58,456 nucleotides of DNA from Phaeodactylibacter luteus (GCF_007993045.1 NZ_VOOR01000034.1:1-58456), one strand, 5' to 3'. Shown: positions 40,879 to 50,296, numbered from the stretch's first letter. Notes: generated by a model not told the origin, from the letters alone. A program made the numbers and translations.

Positions 40879-42137
40879 GCTTTGCCTTTGAGCATCATAT
40901 TCCAGTACATATAAGGCAGGCCATACTTTTTCAGCAGCCACATGGGGTACAGCTCTTTTGAAGTATCAAAGAATTTGGACAGTAGAGGGTCGCTGTCGCG
41001 GTTGCCTTCATAGTCGAACTCTGCTAGCACCATTTTCCCGTAGCCAGTCACAAGAGGGCAGGAAGAGTAGCCATTGTAAGAATCGTTGGATGCTTTTTCG
41101 TTGGCCATGACATGCAGGAGGTTCTCTACAACCACAGGCGCTTGCTTGCGGACTGCTGCCCCGGTTTTAGCGGTAGGCAGTGCTGCTGCATCGCCCAAGG
41201 CAAAGACATTTGGATATTCGTTGTGCTGCAAGGTGTTGTGGTCCACATTGATCCATCCTTTGCTAGGGCCTTCCTTGTGCGCAATTTTTGAATTTTGGAT
41301 GAAGGTCGGCGCGGCCTGCGGCGGGGCCAGGTGCAGCATATCGTATTCGATCATCGCATGCCCTTCTACATTCTCTTCTTTGTCGGTGTCGCGGTAGTTG
41401 TAGCAGAGGCTGGAGAGTTTCTCATAAGGCTTGACGATGTCAAAGTAAGCCCGTTTGTTCTCGCCATCTATTTTTACTAGTTTGTGGAAGAAGCGGAGCT
41501 GCAGCCCTTTACGGTCTACGACCTTCATAAGGGTAGACTTGAAGGGCTCTACGCCAAAAATGACGCTGCCGGGGGTGATAAAGAGGATTTCTGACTTGTC
41601 GCGCACACCTTGCTTGCGCCAATAGTCATCAGCGAGGTACATGATTTTTTGGGGAGCCCCACCGCACTTGATAGGGGTAGCAGGCTGTGTGAAAATGGCG
41701 GTGCCGCCCTTGAATTCCTGCAGGCATTCCCAAGTGTAGTTGGAATCGGTATAGTTGCTGCAGACACCATTTTTGTTGATGGTCTCCTCCAGCCCCTCTA
41801 TCTGTTTATAATCGTACATGATGCCAGGGGCGGCGACCAGGTAATCGTAGGAAATGCTTGTACCATCAGCCAGCTTGACCTCATTTTGATCGGGGTTGAC
41901 TTCAGTGACGTACTCTTTGATCCACTTCGCGCCTTTAGGGATAAGGTCTCCCATATTGCGCTCTGTATCTTCGTATCTGAAGGTGCCTGCCCCGACGAGG
42001 GTCCAAGCTGGCTGATAGTAGTGTTTCTCAGCGGGGTCGATGATGGCGATGTCCAGCCCTTTGTTTTTCAGTAGCAGCTGTGCAGCAACAGTAATGCCAG
42101 CGGTTCCGGCACCAATAATGACGATTTGATGTTTCAT
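40875..42137 (-). CDS. sqr: Sulfide:quinone oxidoreductase, type II (mitochondrial-like)
   Basis: 420 residues. The FAD motif is I-I-G-A-G-T-A-G-I-T at the N-terminus. The redox cysteines are C158 in P-I-K-C-G-G-A-P-Q-K and C360 in Y-S-S-C-P-L-V-T, the pair used by type II SQR (the mitochondrial SQRDL class); a third bacterial-type cysteine region is not evident. N-V-F-A-L-G-D-A-A-A-L-P closes the second FAD contact. The C-terminal Y-P-M-W-L-L-K-K-Y-G-L-P-Y-M-Y-W amphipathic tail would attach it to the membrane. It oxidises sulfide, passing electrons to quinone and sulfur to a thiol acceptor. No persulfide dioxygenase or rhodanese gene is adjacent. Its stop codon TAG is shared with the end of foldback copy 2. 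Confidence 0.93.
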   Translation of the reverse strand: MKHQIVIIGAGTAGITVAAQLLLKNKGLDIAIIDPAEKHYYQPAWTLVGAGTFRYEDTERNMGDLIPKGAKWIKEYVTEVNPDQNEVKLADGTSISYDYLVAAPGIMYDYKQIEGLEETINKNGVCSNYTDSNYTWECLQEFKGGTAIFTQPATPIKCGGAPQKIMYLADDYWRKQGVRDKSEILFITPGSVIFGVEPFKSTLMKVVDRKGLQLRFFHKLVKIDGENKRAYFDIVKPYEKLSSLCYNYRDTDKEENVEGHAMIEYDMLHLAPPQAAPTFIQNSKIAHKEGPSKGWINVDHNTLQHNEYPNVFALGDAAALPTAKTGAAVRKQAPVVVENLLHVMANEKASNDSYNGYSSCPLVTGYGKMVLAEFDYEGNRDSDPLLSKFFDTSKELYPMWLLKKYGLPYMYWNMMLKGKA

Positions 42138-42142
42138 TGCGT

Positions 42143-42177
42143 ATTGGCTTTATTTTTATTCTGTAAAGAAAGCCAAT
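42143..42177. promoter_or_regulatory. 9-bp inverted repeat in the sqr leader
   Basis: ATTGGCTTT (42143-42151) and AAAGCCAAT (42169-42177) are exact complements 17 bases apart, starting 6 bp before the sqr ATG. It may be an operator or a leader hairpin that would hide the translation start. Confidence 0.35.
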
Positions 42178-42192
42178 GCAGCGCCTTTGTTT

Positions 42193-42208
42193 TGTGTCGT
42201 GGATCACA
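42193..42208. promoter_or_regulatory. Crp/Fnr-type palindrome upstream of sqr
   Basis: TGTGT-CGTGGA-TCACA matches the TGTGA-N6-TCACA pattern of Crp/Fnr-family binding sites in nine of ten half-site bases. It lies 56 bp upstream of the sqr start codon, a suitable activator position. Confidence 0.45.
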
Positions 42209-42279
42209 TAAGGGAGGTGATTTTTGTCATTCCTTCATGAAGATCAGGTGAAAAGGGTAGGGCTTGGGCAAGCTTGGCC

Positions 42280-43620
42280 CTAGAACACAAACCCAAGGGA
42301 AAACCGGCTATGCCATTCAAAGCCAGGCGACGCAGCATCCACTAGCTGCCCGTCGATGACGTTCCAGAACAGGAGCGGACCTCCTTCCCAGCCCATATAC
42401 ATGCTTTTGCTGATATCCCTTTGGATGCCCCAAACCGGGGCCAAGCGGAGCTCTTGTACCTCATAAGTCGGGAAATCCGTCTCCGGCGTGATTTCGGTAT
42501 TGAAGAAGATGCCCTCTCCGAGTTCCTGCCGGAAGGTAGCCCGGAGCCCGACATAATTGGCGTCGAACCCATTGGTGGTTTTCCCTGCCTGTATGCGCTT
42601 GTTCAGGTTGTAGTAATACCTTGGTGCCACAGTGAAATCAAGGGTCGTGTTGGATAAGTTGTTGATCAGCCCAATGCTTTTTATACTGTGCTCTGCCCGC
42701 GCCTCAAGCAAAAGAGATAGCTGTTGCCCGCCAAGTTTTACTTCGTACCCTAAGGCCGCGGCACCAAGGAAGTGGCGGTTGGACAGCCCCTGCACCACTC
42801 CGCCGATGTCTAGCCGGAGCGCACGGTTTCTGGGGGCAGGCATTGGCCGGTTGGCTAAAGGGGAGCCCTTTTCGGTATGCCCAATGGCGAGCCCAATAGA
42901 CATTTCCCCCTGTAGAAGGGGGTGCCATTTTTCGGCAACATCGCGTTGAAATTCGAAGAGCCCTGTAGACAGGTCCCGCTGTTCAGAGAGGCGTACGGCT
43001 TGTGTATACACACTGCCTGCTCCTATTTTAAACTCAAAGAAGGCAAAACTGCCAACCCGCCGTTGATAGCCAAGGTTGAGCAGCGCAGCCCCTCCAAACT
43101 GATTGGGGTTGGTGTTGGGGCTAAGCCTTGAAGAAGGGGCCCAATCGGGAAAACCTGCGTATGCAAATCCAGACAAGGCCAGCCCGAGGTAAGGGCCATT
43201 AAGGTTATTGCCTTGCAGCCCTTTGGAAGAAAGGGCCTGCTGCCGGAAGTACCAACGGGGCTCTAACTGTAGCCCCGCAAGGCGCAGGCTGGAAGAGACC
43301 TCGAAACCTTCCCCCAGTTCGAGGTCTGCCTGATAATCTAAAAGCAGGCCGGCAGCGACAGAAAGCGTAGGTGAGACCTTGCGCTCGAAAGAAAGGTAGG
43401 GGGCAGGGACGGCACTCGTTCGGAGCCAGCCGTACCAAAGGTCATAGATATCGATCTCCGTTTCAGGCGCTCTTCGGATTTTGAACAGCCAAGGCGTATC
43501 TTCACGCTGCTGACTGATGTGATCGCGCAAGGGCAGCGCATCTTGCTGTGCGGTAGCCTGATGGGCGCCTAAGAGGGTGAAGGCGGCAATAAAAAACAGA
43601 AGGGTAGGGCTTTTTTTCAT
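42280..43620 (-). CDS. Outer membrane beta-barrel protein of unknown function
   Basis: 446 residues with a signal peptide ending A-T-A-Q. The mature protein alternates short amphipathic strands and turns (Y-L-S-F-E-R-K-V-S-P-T-L-S-V-A-A-G, R-W-Y-F-R-Q-Q, P-Y-L-G-L-A-L-S-G-F). It ends F-S-L-G-F-V-F, the terminal aromatic residue usual for outer-membrane barrels. I do not recognise a transporter or enzyme family, and there is no plug domain or lipobox. It lies upstream of sqr on the same strand with a 142-bp gap containing the Crp/Fnr-like site, so it is probably a separate transcript. Confidence 0.8.
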   Translation of the reverse strand: MKKSPTLLFFIAAFTLLGAHQATAQQDALPLRDHISQQREDTPWLFKIRRAPETEIDIYDLWYGWLRTSAVPAPYLSFERKVSPTLSVAAGLLLDYQADLELGEGFEVSSSLRLAGLQLEPRWYFRQQALSSKGLQGNNLNGPYLGLALSGFAYAGFPDWAPSSRLSPNTNPNQFGGAALLNLGYQRRVGSFAFFEFKIGAGSVYTQAVRLSEQRDLSTGLFEFQRDVAEKWHPLLQGEMSIGLAIGHTEKGSPLANRPMPAPRNRALRLDIGGVVQGLSNRHFLGAAALGYEVKLGGQQLSLLLEARAEHSIKSIGLINNLSNTTLDFTVAPRYYYNLNKRIQAGKTTNGFDANYVGLRATFRQELGEGIFFNTEITPETDFPTYEVQELRLAPVWGIQRDISKSMYMGWEGGPLLFWNVIDGQLVDAASPGFEWHSRFSLGFVF

Positions 43621-43811
43621 GGTGTTTTACTTGGATTGATTCGTTGAAAAACAATGCATCTAAAAAGATAGTTCATCTGCTTCCTTTTTTCTGCCAGGCG
43701 GGCGCAAAGAGGGGAGAGCGCAAGCCAAAAATCGCACCACGCAGAAAACGCGGAGCAAAGTCTTGGGCTGATGAGCAATAGAGGCGAAACCCTGACAAGC
43801 CCTCTTGAAGA

Positions 43812-44032
43812 GGGGCGCATACCCAAATGCTGCGGTCTTTAGCGCCATAAGCGTGCCGGCCTAGCGCTGCGCAGGGGTGGCCGAAGGCCAGACCCGACGC
43901 CTGAAGGGCGAGGGGCCGAGCGGATAGCGAGCCCCGTAGCATAGCGGCACCTGCCGTGAGGCAGGGGCAGGCCCCTATCCTTGCAGAGGGGGCAGGCCCC
44001 CTCCTTGCGGCAGGGCAAAAAAGGGGCCAATC
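43812..44032 (+). repeat. GC-rich structured repeat, copy R6 (variant with extra hairpins)
   Basis: The start GGGGCGCATACCCAAATGCTG is the diverged left end. In place of hairpin 1 this subtype has GGCCGAAGGCC followed by ACGCCTGAAGGGCG. Hairpin 2 is CCTGCC, loop GTGA, GGCAGG, and hairpin 3 is duplicated. It fills most of the 484-bp divergent gap before the glucan-locus regulator and ends 72 bp before its ATG. The remaining bases 43621-43811 hold nothing recognisable. Confidence 0.85.
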
Positions 44033-44104
44033 TTTTATACCTTAAGTTGTCGTACATTAAAGCGTAAATTAGCACCATTAAGTATAAAGCTTTAAAAACG
44101 ATAC

Positions 44105-47053
44105 ATGCTGAGACTGTCAGGGGTGTTTTTTTGCATGATGATAGTGCTGTCAGGAATTAGCCAGCAGGTTGGCACCCAATTGTTTTTTGACCACCTCACT
44201 ATCAGTGATGGGCTATCCAACAACACCATACATTGCCTTCTTGAAGACCGTTTTGGCTACTTGTGGATAGGCACACAGTACGGGCTCAACAAATACGATG
44301 GCTATGATTTTGAGGAGATCCGTTCTGACGACGATTTAGAAAGAGGCTTTCAATTAGCAGGTGCGAAAGTCACTGCTTTGTACGAAGACAGCAAGGGGAA
44401 CCTATGGGTAGGGACCAGCAAAAATGGCATTTACTTTTGCGCTGCACACGAAGACCGCTTCTCGAACCGCACCGAGGAGCCTGCATTTTCAGCTATTGCG
44501 GGGTTTGAGGTTACCTCTTTTTTGGAAGACAAAGCTAGCCAGATATGGATCACGACCGTTGAAGGAGGATTGCTGAGGTATGACCCTTCAACTGGGAAAG
44601 CGTGGCACTACACCAACTCCAACAGTGGGTTGTCCAGTAATGTGGTATTTGATATAGAAGAGGACAAGTATGGTACGATTTGGGTGGCCACAGCCGGTGG
44701 CGGGCTTAACATCCTGAGAGAAGGATATCGGTTCGAGTTGAGCCACCCCATGCTGCCCAATCATCCCAATTTGAGCGGTTACCGGAAAAAGCTGCTGTTG
44801 GACGATGACTACCTATGGGTAGCCACAGAAGGGACCGGCCTTTACCGCATGGATACAAGAGATTGTTCTTATACCCACTTTGGGCTTGGGCTTGGGGAAC
44901 GAGCTTTGAGCTCTAATGGGGTTAGAGACATTTGTAAATTGCCGGACGGGGCCATTTTCATCGCCACTGATGGGGGCGGCTTGAATATTTATGACCCAAG
45001 CACCGGCGAAATAGCTCAGATCCGGTATCAGGTCGAGAACAAAACTGGCTTGAACAGTGATGCGCTTTACTGTCTAAAGGCTGATCGTGCCGGCAATATA
45101 TGGATAGGTACCTACAATGGCGGAATAAATATCTATAAGCCCAGGAAGGTTTGGTTCAAACAGTTTGCGCCTGGGCTTCCGGATAGTAAAAACCTGGAAA
45201 ACCGTTCTATCCTCTCTATCACGGAGACTTATGATGGAACGATATGGGTGGGGAGCGATGGGGGCGGGCTCAACAGGCTTGCCCCGGATGACAGTCAGTT
45301 TTCTACCCTCCCGTTCAAGCACCAGCCAAGCGACAAACGCTCCATTGCCGGAAATGCGGTAAAAGCCCTATTTGAGGATAGCAGAGGCCAGCTTTGGGTT
45401 GGCCTATTCGGAGCAGGGCTTGATCGTTATGAGCCAGAAAGTCAAACCTTTGAGCATATACTTGGACCGCCTTACAGCGTCTGGTCCATTACGGAACGCC
45501 AAAGCGGTGAACTGTGGGCGGGCACTATGGGGGAAGGCATAGTGGTACTAGATCCAGAAACCCTTGAAACCGATTACCTTCGTCATGACCCCAGCAACCC
45601 TAAAAGCCTGGCGGATCTCAATGTCATGGCCGTTTATGCGGACCAAAGCGATCAGGTTTGGGTAGGCACGATTGATCAGGGGCTTGACCGCTGGGTGGAG
45701 AGCCGCAAGGAATTTGAGCACTTTCGCTATAACCCCGAAGACCCTTATTCGATCAGCAACAATGCCATCCGTAGCATTTTTGAAGATAGCCAGGGCAATA
45801 TTTGGATCGGGACAGAGGGGGGAGGGCTCAACCAATGGCTGGGCGATGGCCGGTTTAAGCGGATAGGGCAAAGTGAAGGGTTAGTAGCCAATAGCGTTAT
45901 GGGCATTACGGAAGATGAAGTGGGCATGATCTGGGTTACTACTTTTGAGGGTATCAGCCGCCTCGACCCTGAAACTATGGCCATTCAGAACTTTGACTTC
46001 CGTACCCACCAGAATGCCAATCAGTTCAATCAGGCTGCCCTGCTCGCAGCAAATGACGGGCGGCTCTTCTTCGGGGGCACTAATGGGCTCAATACGATAC
46101 AAACGGGCCAGCTGAATGCTGAAGCTTTTGCTGGCACTGTCCTCCTGACCGATTTTAAAATTTTCAATCAGACGATCAAAGCCGGGCAAACCTTAGATGG
46201 CCGGGTGATCCTGGAGCGCCCTATCGAAGAAGCAGAACACATTCAACTCAGCTATCTCGATAAATCCTTCTCATTCAGCTTTTCAGCTATTGATTATACC
46301 AATCCAAAGGATTATCAGTACGCCTTTATCATGCAGGGCTTTGATGAGCAATGGCAGGAAACAGAAGCCGGCCAAAACCGGGTAAGCTATACTAATTTAG
46401 ACCCGGGTGATTACACTTTCAAGGTAAAGTATCAGGAGCAGATGGCTTCCATTAATGTGCATATTCAACCTCCTTTTTGGCAAACCTCTTGGTTTCGCGT
46501 ATTAATGGCCCTTTCAATTATCTGCTTGGCAGCTATTGGCATTTATCTCATCCTGAAACGTAAGGAGGCTGTTCATAACAGGGCGCTCCTAAGGTTGAAA
46601 AATGAGAAAATGGCGGCTGAGATAGAGGCCAAGACCTCCAAGCTCATGTTCTCAACGGTACAGATGGCCCACAAGAACGAAATGCTCACCGGGCTAAAAG
46701 ATGATCTGCTGAAATTGCAGCAGCAATCCGGTGCTCCGCTTGGCAGTGTGGTAAGGAAACTTGATGCCGAACTCCGCAACGAAGACCACTGGAAAGATTT
46801 TGATATCTACTTCAATCAGGTAGACCAAGACTTTTTCCAGTTCCTGCTCGCCAAACATCCCGCACTGACCCAAAATGACTTGCGGCTTTGCTCCCTGATC
46901 CGCATCAATCTGAGCACAAAGGAAATTGCTTTTCTGCTCAACATATCGACCCGGGCAGTGGAGCAGGGCCGCTACCGGCTTAAAAAAAGACTAGAATTGG
47001 GCAAAGAAGAGGACCTTAACAAGTATATCACCGGGTTTAAAACGGCAGACTAA
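44105..47053 (+). CDS. Membrane-spanning one-component regulator: propeller sensor, Y_Y_Y domain and LuxR-type HTH
   Basis: 982 residues. After a signal/anchor segment come about twelve two-component-regulator propeller repeats (residues 30-660), many with the pattern D-x-x-G-x-L-W-[IV]-G-T and G-G-G-L-N. Residues about 700-785 are a Y_Y_Y domain (D-Y-Q-Y-A-F-I-M-Q-G-F-D-E-Q-W, then Y-T-N-L-D-P-G-D-Y-T-F). One transmembrane helix (about 796-818) leads to a coiled coil (820-890). The C-terminus (about 921-970) is a helix-turn-helix, L-R-L-C-S-L-I-R-I-N-L-S-T-K-E-I-A-F-L. There is no histidine kinase or receiver, so the protein is not a classical hybrid two-component system: binding of an oligosaccharide outside would act directly on the DNA-binding tail. 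It is encoded directly before SusC and so is the probable regulator of the locus. Confidence 0.92.
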   Translation: MLRLSGVFFCMMIVLSGISQQVGTQLFFDHLTISDGLSNNTIHCLLEDRFGYLWIGTQYGLNKYDGYDFEEIRSDDDLERGFQLAGAKVTALYEDSKGNLWVGTSKNGIYFCAAHEDRFSNRTEEPAFSAIAGFEVTSFLEDKASQIWITTVEGGLLRYDPSTGKAWHYTNSNSGLSSNVVFDIEEDKYGTIWVATAGGGLNILREGYRFELSHPMLPNHPNLSGYRKKLLLDDDYLWVATEGTGLYRMDTRDCSYTHFGLGLGERALSSNGVRDICKLPDGAIFIATDGGGLNIYDPSTGEIAQIRYQVENKTGLNSDALYCLKADRAGNIWIGTYNGGINIYKPRKVWFKQFAPGLPDSKNLENRSILSITETYDGTIWVGSDGGGLNRLAPDDSQFSTLPFKHQPSDKRSIAGNAVKALFEDSRGQLWVGLFGAGLDRYEPESQTFEHILGPPYSVWSITERQSGELWAGTMGEGIVVLDPETLETDYLRHDPSNPKSLADLNVMAVYADQSDQVWVGTIDQGLDRWVESRKEFEHFRYNPEDPYSISNNAIRSIFEDSQGNIWIGTEGGGLNQWLGDGRFKRIGQSEGLVANSVMGITEDEVGMIWVTTFEGISRLDPETMAIQNFDFRTHQNANQFNQAALLAANDGRLFFGGTNGLNTIQTGQLNAEAFAGTVLLTDFKIFNQTIKAGQTLDGRVILERPIEEAEHIQLSYLDKSFSFSFSAIDYTNPKDYQYAFIMQGFDEQWQETEAGQNRVSYTNLDPGDYTFKVKYQEQMASINVHIQPPFWQTSWFRVLMALSIICLAAIGIYLILKRKEAVHNRALLRLKNEKMAAEIEAKTSKLMFSTVQMAHKNEMLTGLKDDLLKLQQQSGAPLGSVVRKLDAELRNEDHWKDFDIYFNQVDQDFFQFLLAKHPALTQNDLRLCSLIRINLSTKEIAFLLNISTRAVEQGRYRLKKRLELGKEEDLNKYITGFKTAD

Positions 47054-47117
47054 CCCTACATCTCTGTTTTCCAGTGCGTTACAAACCTTTAAAGCACAGC
47101 GTTTTTGCAAGAGAATA

Positions 47118-47151
47118 TTGCCTGTAGTAGGTTTGTCGTAGTGTAAAATTG
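47118..47151 (+). promoter_or_regulatory. Candidate promoter of the susCD operon
   Basis: TTG at 47118-47120 and TAAAATTG at 47144-47151 are 23 bases apart, near the Bacteroidota pattern with one change in the -7 box. The susC ATG follows 61 bp later. The octamer TTGTCGTA lies between the two boxes (47133-47140) and also occurs at 44047-44054, upstream of the regulator. Confidence 0.3.
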
Positions 47152-47212
47152 CGGAAAATGGATAGGCTTTTGGATTATTGGGCTTCAGAAAGTGAAAAAA
47201 CAAACCACGATT

Positions 47213-50200
47213 ATGAAGCAAAATACCCTACTCTATCCATTCGTCATTTTGGTGCTATTGATGTTGGGCTCAGCCCATCTGAATGCACAAATCAGCATCA
47301 GCGGGGTCATCACGGATGCCGATTCGGGTGATCCGCTAATCGGAGCCAACGTCCTGGTTGTCGGAACAGCAAATGGCACAATTGCCGATATCAACGGAGC
47401 CTACGTGCTAGTGGTCAGCGATACCGCCAGGCAATTGCGTTTCTCTTACACCGGCTATGCTGATCAAACCATTGATATTGGTGGAAAGACCGTAATTGAC
47501 ATAGCCTTAACTTCAGGGGAGACATTGGAGGAAGTGGTGGTGGTTGGCTACGGCCGTCAATCCAAAGCAAAGTTGACCTCAGCGGTTTCCACTGTGGATG
47601 AAGAAACGCTAAAAAAGCTGCCGGTGGCTAGTGTCAGCAATGGGCTGGAAGGCCTGGCGGCAGGCTTGTTTGTGCGTCAGGGGAGCGGAGAGCCCGGCTT
47701 TAGCGGGTCCTCTTTTGAGGTGCGCAATTTCGGTAACGCCCTGGTCATTGTAGATGGGTCTCCGGGCAATATTGACGAGCTCGCCCCCAATGAGATCGAA
47801 AGCATTACCGTTCTTAAAGATGCAGCGGCAGCCTCCGTATACGGGGTGCAAGGGGGCAACGGTGTAGTCCTTGTGACCACCCGGCGAGGCACGATGGGAA
47901 AACCCAAACTGAGCTATGACAATCAGTTTACCTTTACGTCATTTACTTCCTATCCAGACTTTCTCAATTCCGCTCAGCGCGCTACCGTGCTCAATGAAGG
48001 GCTGTTGAATGCAGGGCAGGCTCCATTTTATACAGAAGACGAAGTGGCGGCCTTCCGTTCGGGGTCTGATCCTATCAACTATCCCGATACAGATTGGAAA
48101 GCCCTGATGTTTAACGATTACGGCTTCCAGCAACGCCACAACCTCAACCTTAATGGTGGTAGCGAAAAAGTGCGGTACTTTGTATCTGCCAGTTTTCTGG
48201 ACCAGGGCTCCAACTACACGGAGGACGTCCTCGGGTATCAGCAGTTCAACCTGCGGTCAAACATCAATGCCAATATCACCGACAATCTGATACTGGATTT
48301 CAGGCTGGCCGGGCGGCGCAGGCTCAATGAGGCCCCTGCATATTCAGCGTTCAATATTTTCCGGGAATTAAGCCGTGCCCTTCCAACCGATCTGGCTTAC
48401 TATCCAGATGGCACCCCCGCGCGCCCAAGCTTCAGCCCCAACCATATCCTTGAAGGCATTCGCGACTTCAACGCCGGCTACTACCGGGCACGGAACAACA
48501 ATATCGATACGAAGCTGTCCCTGCAATGGGATGTCAATCAAGTGCCCGGTCTTAGCATCAAGTCTTATGGCTCCCTGGTCTACAATACCAACTTCGCCAA
48601 GGAATGGGGCAAAAGCTATGAGCTCTACACCCTGAACCGCCAAACCGGGGAGTACGATGTTTTTACGGCCAGCCCGGAAGGCTCATTTAGTGAAACCGTG
48701 CTGACGCAGTCTACTGGTTTTAACAACCACTATGTCGTGCAGCAGTCCATCAACTACGACCGGCAGTTTGGGCAGCATAGCGTTTCGGCTCTTTTACTCG
48801 GGGAGCTGCAAAATAACAGTGGACAAAACTTCTTTGGCCGGCGGCAGGATTTTCAGTCTACCCTTATTGATCAACTTTTTGCCGGATCGAATGAAAATAA
48901 AGATGCCAACGGTGGGGAGTACCGGGAGAACCGTTTGGGCCTGGTAGGCCGCCTGAGCTATGATTACAAGGCGAAATACCTGATAGAGTCTTCTTTCCGC
49001 TATGACGGTTCTTCGCGTTTTGCCCCCGGCCGGGAGTGGGGTTTCTTCCCTTCGGTCTCCGCAGGCTGGCGATTATCAGAGGAAGGCTTCTTTGACGGGG
49101 CGAGAGGTGTTATTCAAAACCTCAAACTCCGTGCTTCCGTGGGTACAGCTGGCAATGACGGCACCGGAGCGTATCAATGGCTGTCCGGATTTGTCTACGA
49201 TGGTTTTTTTGCCATCAACGAAACAGCCATTCCCACTATCAACAATACGGCTTTGCCCAATGAAGACCTGACATGGGAGACACTGACTACTTATGATGTC
49301 GGTTTCGATGCCGCTTTTCTGGACAATAGCCTGACGGTATCCTTCGATTATTTTTACCGCGACCGGACTGATGTGCTGGCTTTTGCTTCTGGCAGTGTGC
49401 CCAGCACCCTGGGGGTAGGGCTGGCTGCCCAAAATCTACATGCCTACTCCAATGAAGGCTTTGAGGTATCCCTCAATTACAATAAAAAGGTAAACCGGGA
49501 CCTCACACTGGGTGCCATGCTCAATTTTTCCCGCGCCCGGGAAACGGCAGTATTCATTGACGAGGCCTTCTTTGAAGATCCCTTTATGCGGCAAAACCTA
49601 ACGGTAACAGGTGGTTTTACTAACCTTCGAAGAGGCTATATCTCAGATGGGCTGTTCCAAACACAGGAAGAGATTAACCAAAGCCCCATACAAGACGGCA
49701 ACGAGAATAATAGCCTTCAGCCCGGAGATGTCAAATACGTAGACCTTAACGGCGATAACATTATTGATGTAAGAGATCAGAAGGTGTTTGGAGATGGCGA
49801 CAAGCCCACACTTAATTATTCTTTCAACCTATCAGCCGAGTACAAGAATTTTGCCATCTCTGCGCTGTTTACCGGGGCTGCAGGCTACGATATCTATATT
49901 GATGGCGAGGCGCAAAGCCCCTTGCGGAATGGCTTCAACGGCTATACCTATCAAATGGATTACTGGACGCCGGAGAACACAGGTGCCGCTTACCCCCGCA
50001 TCACTGATGGCGGCTTCAATGACAACAACTACCGGTATTCTGATTTCTGGATGCGCGACGGCCGCCATCTGCGGCTGAGAAATATTAACCTGAGCTATGC
50101 TATTCCGGGCAGCCTTCTTACTAGAATGCGCGCTTTTGACGAAATCCGCTTGTTCCTTACCGGGCACAACCTGTTTGTCCTGAAAAACTTTGAGGAAGAG

Positions 50201-50284
50201 TTTGATCCACAGATGCAGTCTTCCGTGGGGTGGTACTACCCTCAGCTCCGGTCATTCACCTGTGGAATCAATGTAACCCTCTAA
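47213..50284 (+). CDS. susC: SusC/RagA family TonB-linked outer membrane transporter
   Basis: 1023 residues from the ATG at 47213; an in-frame GTG at 47192 only adds basic residues. The signal peptide ends L-N-A-Q. Residues about 25-105 are the carboxypeptidase-regulatory-like domain (S-G-V-I-T-D-A-D-S-G-D-P-L-I-G-A-N-V). Then come the SusC plug with E-E-V-V-V-V-G-Y-G and the signature K-D-A-A-A-A-S-V-Y-G-V-Q-G-G-N-G-V-V-L-V. The 22-stranded barrel ends F-T-C-G-I-N-V-T-L. It imports oligosaccharides together with the SusD lipoprotein encoded 12 bp downstream. The GH16 and GH5 genes in the locus suggest beta-1,3-glucan oligosaccharides as cargo; that is inference from context. Confidence 0.96.
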   Translation: MKQNTLLYPFVILVLLMLGSAHLNAQISISGVITDADSGDPLIGANVLVVGTANGTIADINGAYVLVVSDTARQLRFSYTGYADQTIDIGGKTVIDIALTSGETLEEVVVVGYGRQSKAKLTSAVSTVDEETLKKLPVASVSNGLEGLAAGLFVRQGSGEPGFSGSSFEVRNFGNALVIVDGSPGNIDELAPNEIESITVLKDAAAASVYGVQGGNGVVLVTTRRGTMGKPKLSYDNQFTFTSFTSYPDFLNSAQRATVLNEGLLNAGQAPFYTEDEVAAFRSGSDPINYPDTDWKALMFNDYGFQQRHNLNLNGGSEKVRYFVSASFLDQGSNYTEDVLGYQQFNLRSNINANITDNLILDFRLAGRRRLNEAPAYSAFNIFRELSRALPTDLAYYPDGTPARPSFSPNHILEGIRDFNAGYYRARNNNIDTKLSLQWDVNQVPGLSIKSYGSLVYNTNFAKEWGKSYELYTLNRQTGEYDVFTASPEGSFSETVLTQSTGFNNHYVVQQSINYDRQFGQHSVSALLLGELQNNSGQNFFGRRQDFQSTLIDQLFAGSNENKDANGGEYRENRLGLVGRLSYDYKAKYLIESSFRYDGSSRFAPGREWGFFPSVSAGWRLSEEGFFDGARGVIQNLKLRASVGTAGNDGTGAYQWLSGFVYDGFFAINETAIPTINNTALPNEDLTWETLTTYDVGFDAAFLDNSLTVSFDYFYRDRTDVLAFASGSVPSTLGVGLAAQNLHAYSNEGFEVSLNYNKKVNRDLTLGAMLNFSRARETAVFIDEAFFEDPFMRQNLTVTGGFTNLRRGYISDGLFQTQEEINQSPIQDGNENNSLQPGDVKYVDLNGDNIIDVRDQKVFGDGDKPTLNYSFNLSAEYKNFAISALFTGAAGYDIYIDGEAQSPLRNGFNGYTYQMDYWTPENTGAAYPRITDGGFNDNNYRYSDFWMRDGRHLRLRNINLSYAIPGSLLTRMRAFDEIRLFLTGHNLFVLKNFEEEFDPQMQSSVGWYYPQLRSFTCGINVTL

Positions 50285-50296
50285 AACTTTGCCAAA

